Shown here piece after piece: positions 8,101 through 14,975 of a stretch of DNA of 15,193 nucleotides. The notes under the pieces were generated by a model. It did no database searches and was not told the DNA's origin. It saw only the letters and a list, made by a program, of their open reading frames with translations. The DNA is from Propionibacteriaceae bacterium UBA6238 (GTDB taxonomy: Bacteria > Actinomycetota > Actinomycetes > Propionibacteriales > Propionibacteriaceae): positions 1 to 15,193 of the forward strand of contig DJWE01000004.1 of the NCBI GenBank assembly GCA_002441465.1, written 5' to 3'. The position numbers were made by a program, and so were the translations under genes. Positions within the stretch are counted from its first letter, which is position 1. Each line of letters starts with the position of its first letter.

Positions 8101-9099
8101 ACACATGCGATCCTGTCGACCGGGGAACCGCTTGAGATCCGCTTAGCCGTGGACCTCCAAGATCGCCTGCCAACCCTCGACTTCAGCGAGCCGGATGGCG
8201 AGAACCCGTGGGAATGGAGGTTTGCAAGCCTGTTTCACTCCACGGGCGCGAAAGCGGCGGGCCTGATGATTCGCGCTCGCGCCCTTGAGAGCGCAGGTTA
8301 CGTCCTCGACCAAGACCGAAACTACGTTCACCCAGACGGGCGTCGCGCGCTTCGGGTGTATGAGGGCCAAATGGCAACCCGGTGGGACCATCGAGCGAGG
8401 ACCTTCGAGGGCTTCGTTGGCGCCGACCGGTACTCCCGAAAGCCATATATCCCGCGCGTCACACCGGCCCAACACGCAGATCCCCATTTCGAGGTCGAGC
8501 CTCGATACTGGATGCACTCCGCCGATGCTTACAAGCGTCTGAACCAAGTCATGGGCCCCGACGATGTGCTTGTGGCTTTCCGCAAGATCGGGGCCTCCTG
8601 GACCAACCGGAGGTCTCTGCAAGCGTCCCTGCTCCCACGACTGCCTGCCACCGACAGTCTCTCTATGCTCGTGATGCCCGCTTCCGTCGCTCCGGCGAGT
8701 CTGGCGCTCCTGAACTCGATGACTTTGGACTTCCTAATGCGCCTGCATATGCCGGGTGCAAACATCAATCCCTGGATGCTCTCCCAATGCGCCGCTCCGC
8801 CGCGAGACTGCCTCGGAGCCCCGGTAGCGGCTCTCGCAACGGCGCTCACCGCGACGTCCGTCGAGGTTGCGATTGAACTAAGTGTCGAAGTCAGCCCTTG
8901 GCAAGGGGCCTCGCGGGATGCCCTTGACGCTGCAGCATGTGCTCACATCGCCAAGGCATACGGACTATCCCTTCACGAGTACGAAGTGATTCTGAACCAC
9001 TTCAAGTTGCTTGAGAAGATCGAGATGCGTGAGTTGGGGGAGTACCGAAGTAAGCGGCTCCGGCTGGAGGCGTTCGAGGAGATTGGAGGGGGTAGCTGA
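5170..9099 (+). CDS. Adenine-specific DNA methyltransferase, Eco57I/PglX type, DISARM class 1 methylase-like
   Basis: This 1309-residue protein starts at ATG 5170 within ATGA. The N-terminal domain (about 1-215) resembles those of Eco57I-type enzymes, ending in QGYLNAATARWGLLTNGR (152-169), but the expected nuclease E-x-K pair is not visible. A low-complexity Asp/Thr linker spans about 218-256. The methylase core follows: FYTP at 491-494 (motif X side), DPACGSA at 535-541 (SAM-binding motif I), a GAEKDPFAAELAK helix, and the catalytic NPPW at 789-792, indicating N6-adenine methylation. About 250 residues separate motifs I and IV, which is long, as in PglX-like enzymes. The remainder (about 850-1309) is probably the target-recognition region. 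Its codon use differs from the core between about 8030 and 9000. There is one TTA codon at 8143-8145. Its role is probably to mark self DNA for the two flanking helicases. Confidence 0.93.
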   Translation: MTDVSLIHTSGGLIGDVITDSLRQSTVDGDAKFLADPSTFTDRDGVPPTRTQLSADLEAAFRACVALWSAYAAELDGDMDVSRVREKLVLPMLDLFGFTPVYQRAKLPAGDRRWTVSHLGWDGPDAPPVSVLAVADLDAREGRARSAHEELQGYLNAATARWGLLTNGRVLRLLRDYHHTRTRGYVEFDLAAMFEAGSYPDFLALWRLCHASRFLPQTGGADTESSDTGDEDTRTDDDAGDDDTAASAAPEGPDSTLLERLHAKALTAGVAAGKRLQPQVRQAISLLANGLIEGTPGLRDQVTSNPDMGRDLYRELLTVLYRVLFLLFAEQRGMLNCADPLYDETYSLTRLRATSTTGRAEPRRMDLWEGLKTTFRAFSDEDNAAALGVYPYNGFLFDLTRTPLTTGGRIANTYLTRAIQSLTTVTVGGTSMHVDYRNLGVEELGAVYESLLDYTLAVAGTATFDDDNKNVAPGQAYLARISIERADLASFYTPTDLVDLLLTRSLDPLIEQRLADAGDDRQAQVDAILDLKVIDPACGSAAILVGALDRLAYAVAKARSNPHEPLPQDLAHARREVLQSCIYGAEKDPFAAELAKVALWIHCVVPDQPLTFLDHHIVCGDSLVGWPLLNVPTRIENAAFQVTGVKGPFASRLTRALNDNKGFTAGYGDLFQNDTVEFTLTLPEALHGPEHTPAHVRAKSQAFRDWQASPKYATWKQTADIWTAAHFWTDGDTHAIPTSRAYSAALDGHPDPDTAAVAARILADINPIHWPLAFPEIHARGGFDLVIGNPPWEQYKGEEQPFFRQHLPRIAAMTSETRKKAIADLEHTDPTMYARWKTYQAGQGRLAHFAKSSGRYTRTPNEANTYVLFTEFAADSSSHVGLIVKSGIATDAAQSPVWKRLLGQRRVRAVFDMVNQEPSGKRVFPAVAAVERFSVLVLGPSAHEPLRASMLSFGVAEAAKAVMVEWSSERLRQVSPRTHAILSTGEPLEIRLAVDLQDRLPTLDFSEPDGENPWEWRFASLFHSTGAKAAGLMIRARALESAGYVLDQDRNYVHPDGRRALRVYEGQMATRWDHRARTFEGFVGADRYSRKPYIPRVTPAQHADPHFEVEPRYWMHSADAYKRLNQVMGPDDVLVAFRKIGASWTNRRSLQASLLPRLPATDSLSMLVMPASVAPASLALLNSMTLDFLMRLHMPGANINPWMLSQCAAPPRDCLGAPVAALATALTATSVEVAIELSVEVSPWQGASRDALDAAACAHIAKAYGLSLHEYEVILNHFKLLEKIEMRELGEYRSKRLRLEAFEEIGGGS
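9085..9092 (+). promoter_or_regulatory. Shine-Dalgarno sequence for the giant helicase, inside the methylase gene
   Basis: GGAGGGGG ends 6 bases before ATG 9099. Stop and start share one base (TGATG), so the helicase is very likely translated by re-initiating ribosomes from the methylase gene. Confidence 0.8.
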
Positions 9100-12000
9100 T
9101 GCGCCCGTTGTCGTTGGTCGCTGGGCTCCGCGAGGGTTATGCCCGTTATGTCGACTCATTCCAGTTCTACAAGAACCCGGCGATCCGTGAGTGGGTTCAG
9201 GACAAGCGGCGCGAGGGCCGACTCCTGTACCGGGAGCCATTCCTGACGCTGGCGAAGCCGTTCGCAGATGGCGCGTCCCTGCAGGCCCTGGTGGGCGAAG
9301 GTGTCCTCGCCCCGGGCGTGATGGGTGTGTTTACCCGGAAGGCGGGCGACTCGGGCTCTGGGCCGGTGTCGCCGTTCGCGCACCAGGAGCAGGCGATCCG
9401 GCAGATCATGGCCGGCCACAACACGGCTGTGACCACGGGGACCGGATCGGGGAAGTCGTTCACGTTCTACATGCCAATCGTGTCCACCGCGCTATCACTG
9501 GCCGCGGCGCGGCAAGTTGGGGTGCTGCGGCGTCCGGTGGCGGTGATCATCTACCCGATGAACGCGCTGGCGAACAGCCAGTACGAGGACATCGCGGCCA
9601 GACTGGCGGGCACTGGGCTGACGGTGTGCAACTACACGGGCAGCCTGAAGGTCACCGGCGAAGCCGCGTTGAAGGACTTCAAGCAGTTGACGGGCCGGGA
9701 CACCCCGTACGACAGCGAGGTGATCGATCGGGACACGCTTCACACCAAGGGCTGCGACATCCTGCTCACCAACTTCAAGATGTTGGAGTACGCGCTCGTC
9801 CGCAGGGAGGACGCGGCCCTGTTCGACACGCTCGGCGATAATGGCCGGCTGCGGTACCTCGTGCTGGACGAGATGCACACCTACTCGGGCCACCAGGGTG
9901 CCGACATGGCCCTGCTCGTCCGCCGGTTCAAGGCACGGACCGGCACCGCTGGGACGCTGCGGTGCGTGGGCACATCCGCGACGGTCGACTCGGGTGATCC
10001 GGCTGAGGCGCGTGCCACAATCGCGGAGTTCGCGGGGCGCCTGTTCGGTGAGCCGTTCGACCCGGACCACGTGGTGGGCGAGTCGTACGGGAAGCAGGAG
10101 ACCCTCGACCCAGCCGGTCTGTACCTGCCCGATCAGGTGATCGGGGAGGACGCGTTCGCTGTGGCGATGTCCGCCGCGACGGACGAGGAGGCCGCCGACC
10201 TGTTGGGCGCGGCGTTGTTGGATGGGCCGGTCAGCCCGGACGCGGTGCGCGCGAGCCGGCCGGTCGCGTGGGTGGAACGCGCCCTGTGGGGCGGGGTCGT
10301 GTCCTTCACCGAGTTGGAGGATCGATACCTGGCGGAGGTCCGGCCCGGCTTCTCGCGGGAGGACGCGCGGCGGGAGATCGAGGCTGCGGTCGTGCTGGGC
10401 TCCTCGGTGAAGACCCCGGGTCCGAAGGGCGACGACGTGGGCCTGCTGACCCCGAAGGCGCACGCGTTCTTCTCCCAAGGGCTGCCTGTGACCCGGTGCC
10501 TGCGGTCGACAGACCTACCGCACCTGTCCGAGCAGGGCGAGTCCACGTGCCGGCAGTGCGTCGAGGACGCCCACGTGGAGGACGTGCCCTCCTACCCGAT
10601 CGTGTTCTGCCAGGCGTGCGGACAGGACTACTACGTCGCACAGGACGACGGCCACCACCTGCTGACACGCGATTTCCTCGCCGCGGCGGAGAACGGGTCC
10701 GCCGTGTACGTGATGACGGACGAGTGGGACGAGGACGCCGTGCCCCTCGACCCGAACGACGTGAAGAAGGACGGGACTGCGCGGAAGGGCCGCGAGGGTG
10801 CGGTGCCGCGAAGTCGGGTCGTCTGCGGAACGTGCGGCGAGCTCGGCGCCGGCTGCGGCCACGACACGACTGTGGGCGCGGTGACGGTGACGGCCCCGCT
10901 GTTGCTGTGCCCGTCCTGCGGTGTCCGCTACGACGGGACCCACTCGGAGTACAACAAGTTCTTCCAGGTCGGCACGGTCGGCAGGGCGACCGCCACGGAC
11001 GTGCTCGTGGAGGCCATGCTGGACGAGCAGGACCGCACGCCGAAGCCCTCGGTGATGGCGTTCACGGACAACCAGCAGGACTCGTCGTTCCAGGCGGCCC
11101 ACTTGCGTTCCATGTCCCGGCGGTTCCACGTCCGCCGGGCCCTGGTCGCCGGGCTGGTCGCGAAGGGGGCGACCGGGCCCGCCGACGCGCTGGACACGGG
11201 CGAGGTCGCCGACGCCGCGTACAAAGCGATGGAGGCCACGAGCACGGTGCCGCCGTTCTCCCGCGCCGCGGGCGACCAGGCCGGGTTCGCACCCGACGCC
11301 GCGTCCGGCAAGGCGAAGGGACGCTACCTGCGCTACCTGAAGACCGCCGTGCTGTTGGAGACCAGCGGCGGCCCACGGAAGGCGCAGCCGAACTTGGAGG
11401 ACACCGGGCTCGTCGTCGTCGACTACGCCGGATTCAGCGCCGGGCAGGTCGCGCCCGTGGTCGCCGGGCTGGACGGCTTCCCCATGATCCGCGCGTACGC
11501 CGAGTCCGACCCCGACCTGACCGAGGACCTGTTCCGGGTCATCCTCGACCTGGTCCGCCGCGACCACGCCGTCGCCTCAGACAACGAGGACGGGCCGTCG
11601 GCCGCGTTCGTGGAACCGGGCCGGTTCAACAGCGACGTCCTAGAACAGCTCGATACGCGCTGCTACTTCCACTCCGGCCAGGAGATCCCGCTACGCCGGA
11701 CCGTGTTCCATGAGAAGCGCGACTCGAGCCGGCGGATCAACTACCGGCGGCTGGCCGGGAAGGTGAACGTGGACGGGTCGGACGCCCCGCAGACCACCAA
11801 GCTCACCCGCTGGCTGAAAGCCGAAGCCGGGCTGCCACAGGACGCCGCCGGCAGCGTTGCGGCGAAGACGATCATCCGGGAGGCCGCCGCCGTCCTCGCC
11901 AAGTTCGGGTACCTCATAAAGGCCGAGGACGGGTACGTCCTCGACGAGGAGAAGGTCCGCTACTGGCACACCCCGGACGCGCAGGGGTTCCGGTGCGTCC

Positions 12001-14390
12001 GCTGCTCGGCACGGTGGAACCTGTCGAAGCCCCGCGCATGCCCGCGTTGCGTGAAGTCGAAGGTGCAGGAGGACCGGCCCGGCCGGGACGACTTCTTCCG
12101 CGCCGCGTACCTCGCCCCGCTGGACGAGAAGGTGAAGGTCGAAGCCGAAGAGCACACGGGCAGCCTCGATGGCGACCAGCGAAAGGTCATCGAGACGCGG
12201 TTCAAGGACCAGGCCGCCGACCTGAACGTTCTTGTGTGCACGCCCACGATGGAGCTCGGCGTGGACATCGGCACGCTGTCCGCGGTCTATATGCGAAACG
12301 TGCCGCCGTCGCCGGCGAACTACGCCCAACGGCAGGGCCGCGCCGGTCGTGCCGCACAGCCGTCGGCAGTCGTGACGTTCTGCGCCGCCCAAGGCCGGGC
12401 CGCGTCCCACGACCAGTATTTCTTCAAACGGCCCGAACGGATCATCGCCGGCAAGATCGCCGCGCCCCGTTTCCTGCTGGATAACCGCGCGCTGGTGGAA
12501 GCGCATGCGAACGCCATCGTGCTCGGGGCGTACGCGCAGGTCCACGGCGACCTGCCGAAGGAGATCGACGCGTGGACTCGTCTCGACGCCGGCGTCGGCG
12601 GGCTGAACGACGAGACCCGCAAGCAGATCGCCGGGTACGTCACCGGCAACCGCGACGAGCTTGTCGCGTCGATCACCGGCGCGTTCGCCGACGTTCTCGA
12701 CCAAGCGGAGACCGTCTCCGACGCGGACGTGGCCGACATGGTGGACAACTTCGTGGACAAGCTCGACGCCGCCGTGGCGGCACTCGTGGACTACTCCGCC
12801 GAACTGAAGACCGAGCTGGACGAGCTGAACGCGCAAGGCGACAAGGGACAGCTCGACAAGACCGGCAAACGTCGCCGGGACGCGGTGGAGGCCATCCGTG
12901 GGTCCATCCGGCGCGGCGAGGGCGACTACCACCCGCTGTCTTGGCTCGCACAGCGCGGCTTCCTGCCCAGCTATGCGTTCCCCCGGAAAGCGGTCATGCT
13001 CCGGTTCAGCGACCGGGAACGCGCACGCGTCCGGTCGCGGTCGATCGCGTTGCGGGAGTTCGCGCCGGGGAACAGCATCTACCACCTCGGTAAGCGGTAC
13101 CAGGTGACCAAGGTCGCGTCCGGCCGGGACGCCGAGGCGAACACTGTCCCCGTATACCTGTGCACGTGCGGCCACTACCTCGAACGAGACGCTGTCGGCA
13201 CCCACCAGAAGTGCCCCTCCTGCGACCAGCCGCTCACGGGCGATCTGAAGTTCGACAACGCCATGCCCGTGTCCGACCAGTTCGCCGTCCAACGCGACAA
13301 CGTGGGCGCCGACACCGAAGAGCGGCTCCGTCAGGGCTACCAAGTCGAGTCGGCGTACCGGCTGCCGAAGCTGGGCGTCCGTCACGGACTCGTCCACGCG
13401 GGCAATGGGACCGATCTCGCGGTCACGTTCGCGCGGGCTGGGCACGTCATGCAGGCCAACCTCGGCCTGATGCGCTCGACCGGCAACTTCAGCCTCTGCG
13501 CGCGTTGTCGGCAGTGGAACCCCGACCCGGTTGAGCACTACAACGCGCAGAGCGAGTGCCTGCCCGCCCAGGACAACCTGATCCAGAACGTCGTCATCTT
13601 CAACGACGGACTGCACGACTTGGCCCTACTAGACGTTGACGCCCCCTTAGGCGCCGACCCGGACGTGTATGCGTACACGCTCGCTTACTCGCTGATGGCC
13701 GCGATGGGCACCCACTTCGGCGTCGAGGAGTCCGAACTCAACGGCACTGTGTTCCAGGTACCCGGCCAGGCGCAAGCCCGCCGGATCCTGCTGTACGAGA
13801 CCGACGAGGGCGGTATCGGCGTCCTCGACCGGATGACCGACCCCGCCGCGTGGCAGGCCGTGGCCCGCCGAGCACTCGACATCCTGCACGTGAGCCCCGA
13901 CGGGACCGAAGCCGACGACGCGTGCCTAGAGTCCTGCTACGAGTGCCTGCGCAGCTTCTACAACCAGTGGCACCACGAGAAGATGGACCGCACACTCGTG
14001 GTCGACCTGCTCCGCGCGCTCGCTGACCGGACCGAACTCGACCTGTCACCTGCGTCCGCCGACTGGGATGACGTGATCTCCACGTTCGACTCCAAGACCG
14101 AGGAGAACATGGTCCAGCTACTGCGCGATGCCGGCATCCCCGCCCCCACTCAGGCCCACGTCGGTCTCCCGCAGGGTCACCCCGTCGCGTCCGCCGACCT
14201 GTTCTACACCGGCGACGGCCTACACCTTGCTGTGTTCCTGGACGGCGGCGTCCACGATGGCAAGGTCCAGACCAAGATCGACGCCAGCCGTAGGCAGCAG
14301 CTGAAAGACCTCGGCTACAGCGTCCTCGAAATCCACTACACCGCTGTCGAAATCGGCATCGAGTCCCTTCGACAACGCCTCAATCTGTAG
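9099..14390 (+). CDS. Giant DExH helicase with zinc clusters, DUF1998-type motif and C-terminal nuclease-like module (DrmA/DrmB- or DruE-like)
   Basis: A 1763-residue protein. Helicase lobe 1: FAHQEQAI, Walker A TGTGSGKS (113-120), IYPMNALANSQ, LLTNFKMLE (222-230), DEMH box (257-260) leading into HTYSGHQGAD, and SAT (293-295). Lobe 2 comes only about 750 residues later: CTPTMELGVDIG (1047-1058) and NYAQRQGRAGR (1074-1084). The insert carries Cys pairs at 484/487/504/507, 576/579/586/604/607 and 966/969/981/984. After lobe 2 come Cys at 1355/1357/1372/1375 and 1467/1470/1487, then the DUF1998 signature C1609-x3-C1613-x2-C1616 followed by NQWHHEKMDR. Residues about 1700-1747 resemble a Vsr/DUF559 fold (D1700, LDGG around D1715, H1719, D1728). 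DISARM splits helicase and DUF1998 between DrmA and DrmB; here they are fused, as in Druantia DruE. One TTA codon lies at 13647-13649. Probable role: recognition and processing of unmodified DNA. Confidence 0.93.
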   Translation: MRPLSLVAGLREGYARYVDSFQFYKNPAIREWVQDKRREGRLLYREPFLTLAKPFADGASLQALVGEGVLAPGVMGVFTRKAGDSGSGPVSPFAHQEQAIRQIMAGHNTAVTTGTGSGKSFTFYMPIVSTALSLAAARQVGVLRRPVAVIIYPMNALANSQYEDIAARLAGTGLTVCNYTGSLKVTGEAALKDFKQLTGRDTPYDSEVIDRDTLHTKGCDILLTNFKMLEYALVRREDAALFDTLGDNGRLRYLVLDEMHTYSGHQGADMALLVRRFKARTGTAGTLRCVGTSATVDSGDPAEARATIAEFAGRLFGEPFDPDHVVGESYGKQETLDPAGLYLPDQVIGEDAFAVAMSAATDEEAADLLGAALLDGPVSPDAVRASRPVAWVERALWGGVVSFTELEDRYLAEVRPGFSREDARREIEAAVVLGSSVKTPGPKGDDVGLLTPKAHAFFSQGLPVTRCLRSTDLPHLSEQGESTCRQCVEDAHVEDVPSYPIVFCQACGQDYYVAQDDGHHLLTRDFLAAAENGSAVYVMTDEWDEDAVPLDPNDVKKDGTARKGREGAVPRSRVVCGTCGELGAGCGHDTTVGAVTVTAPLLLCPSCGVRYDGTHSEYNKFFQVGTVGRATATDVLVEAMLDEQDRTPKPSVMAFTDNQQDSSFQAAHLRSMSRRFHVRRALVAGLVAKGATGPADALDTGEVADAAYKAMEATSTVPPFSRAAGDQAGFAPDAASGKAKGRYLRYLKTAVLLETSGGPRKAQPNLEDTGLVVVDYAGFSAGQVAPVVAGLDGFPMIRAYAESDPDLTEDLFRVILDLVRRDHAVASDNEDGPSAAFVEPGRFNSDVLEQLDTRCYFHSGQEIPLRRTVFHEKRDSSRRINYRRLAGKVNVDGSDAPQTTKLTRWLKAEAGLPQDAAGSVAAKTIIREAAAVLAKFGYLIKAEDGYVLDEEKVRYWHTPDAQGFRCVRCSARWNLSKPRACPRCVKSKVQEDRPGRDDFFRAAYLAPLDEKVKVEAEEHTGSLDGDQRKVIETRFKDQAADLNVLVCTPTMELGVDIGTLSAVYMRNVPPSPANYAQRQGRAGRAAQPSAVVTFCAAQGRAASHDQYFFKRPERIIAGKIAAPRFLLDNRALVEAHANAIVLGAYAQVHGDLPKEIDAWTRLDAGVGGLNDETRKQIAGYVTGNRDELVASITGAFADVLDQAETVSDADVADMVDNFVDKLDAAVAALVDYSAELKTELDELNAQGDKGQLDKTGKRRRDAVEAIRGSIRRGEGDYHPLSWLAQRGFLPSYAFPRKAVMLRFSDRERARVRSRSIALREFAPGNSIYHLGKRYQVTKVASGRDAEANTVPVYLCTCGHYLERDAVGTHQKCPSCDQPLTGDLKFDNAMPVSDQFAVQRDNVGADTEERLRQGYQVESAYRLPKLGVRHGLVHAGNGTDLAVTFARAGHVMQANLGLMRSTGNFSLCARCRQWNPDPVEHYNAQSECLPAQDNLIQNVVIFNDGLHDLALLDVDAPLGADPDVYAYTLAYSLMAAMGTHFGVEESELNGTVFQVPGQAQARRILLYETDEGGIGVLDRMTDPAAWQAVARRALDILHVSPDGTEADDACLESCYECLRSFYNQWHHEKMDRTLVVDLLRALADRTELDLSPASADWDDVISTFDSKTEENMVQLLRDAGIPAPTQAHVGLPQGHPVASADLFYTGDGLHLAVFLDGGVHDGKVQTKIDASRRQQLKDLGYSVLEIHYTAVEIGIESLRQRLNL

Positions 14391-14611
14391 TCGCAATCCC
14401 TGCCCCTTGGGATCGGCCTCTGGCAGATCCGCGCTAGTGAGTCCCCGTTGGAATACACGCGCCTTCTTGAGACAGAGACACGGATCCCATCCCATTACTC
14501 GGCAAATTGGAAAGGACCTGGCCTCCTCCACCGGCCCAACGCGACAAGGAGGCTACTGGCGCCGACTCGCGGAGTCCGGCGGGACGCGAGGTCGTCATGC
14601 GTGACGCACGC
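14391..14611. other. Non-coding spacer after the operon
   Basis: No gene is recognised in these 221 bases. A 5-bp stem (ATCCC 14396-14400 with GGGAT 14409-14413) follows the operon stop, but it has no T-run and is too weak to call a terminator. The boundary with the IS110 remnant near 14612 is where the transposase similarity stops. Confidence 0.4.
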
Positions 14612-14831
14612 AACCAGACGCGCTTCCAATCCGTCGAAGTCGACTCGATCGCCGCGATCGTGACGCCCTCCTCCAGAAGCCACTCCCGCACCAATCGAAG
14701 GGACCCGGTCGTCGTCTTGAACGTCCGCGTCTCCTGATGCCGGCCACGGGCCTTACCCGGGGTACGGACGCAAACCACGACCGACGCCTTCCCGACATCG
14801 AGCCCAGCGACCGGTCGTACACCACTTCCAT
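14612..14831 (-). pseudogene. IS110-family transposase remnant (N-terminal fragment, frameshifted and truncated)
   Basis: Reading the - strand from an ATG at 14831, the first codons give MEVVYDR, a typical IS110 transposase beginning. The expected continuation VAGLDVGKASVVVCVRTPGK is found from 14811 downward, but in a different frame, consistent with a one-base deletion around 14811-14813. The first catalytic Asp of the DEDD domain (LDVGK) and the downstream Glu (AIESTSTDWKRVW) are present. Similarity then ends abruptly at about 14612, after roughly 70 of an expected 350-400 residues, so the catalytic serine domain is missing. The fragment cannot encode an active enzyme. Confidence 0.8.
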
Positions 14832-14934
14832 GAGAGTCCACCGCCTTCCGCGATGACCGGCCGCGGCCATCGCGGCCAAAAGGGGCCGCCCGGAGGATCT
14901 CTGCCAGGACACATACCCTCGTGCTCGCAGCCAC
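14832..14934 (-). other. Likely remnant of the IS110 element's 5' non-coding flank
   Basis: These 103 bases lie directly upstream of the remnant's ATG and stop where the IS3 end begins. IS110-group elements carry a structured bridge RNA in this flank. Only a short segment remains here; it contains a clear inverted repeat (14848-14877). A functional bridge RNA cannot be claimed from so short a piece. Confidence 0.35.
14848..14877. repeat. Nested inverted repeat in the IS110 flank
   Basis: Two alternative perfect stems share this stretch: CCGCGATG (14848-14855) pairs with CATCGCGG (14868-14875), and GGCCGCG (14859-14865) pairs with CGCGGCC (14871-14877). They are mutually exclusive. This could be structure of the former element's RNA or simply GC-rich palindromic sequence. 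Confidence 0.5.
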
Positions 14935-14961
14935 TGAGCGGTGGGACGAATTTCGGACCGG
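14935..14961 (+). repeat. Candidate terminal inverted repeat of the IS3 element
   Basis: TGAGCGGTGGGACGAATTTC starts this 27-base stretch, which ends in GGACCGG. Position just past the transposase stop and the TG terminus fit an IS3 end. The partner repeat is not in the window, so the exact limits are a guess. Confidence 0.4.
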
Positions 14962-14975
14962 TTCCAAACATGATT

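Noticed and set aside
11691..13616. 641-codon open frame on the - strand inside the giant helicase gene
   Set aside because: It is the antisense shadow of a high-GC gene: its sequence is Arg/Val/Gly-rich with no motif, while the + strand carries helicase motifs throughout.
2327..14390. Assignment to BREX
   Set aside because: A PglX-like methylase is present, but no BrxC-like ATPase, PglZ phosphatase or BrxL/BrxA/BrxB gene is seen in the window.
14396..14413. Small hairpin after the operon stop as a terminator
   Set aside because: The stem is 5 bp with an 8-base loop and no T-run, which is expected by chance in this composition.
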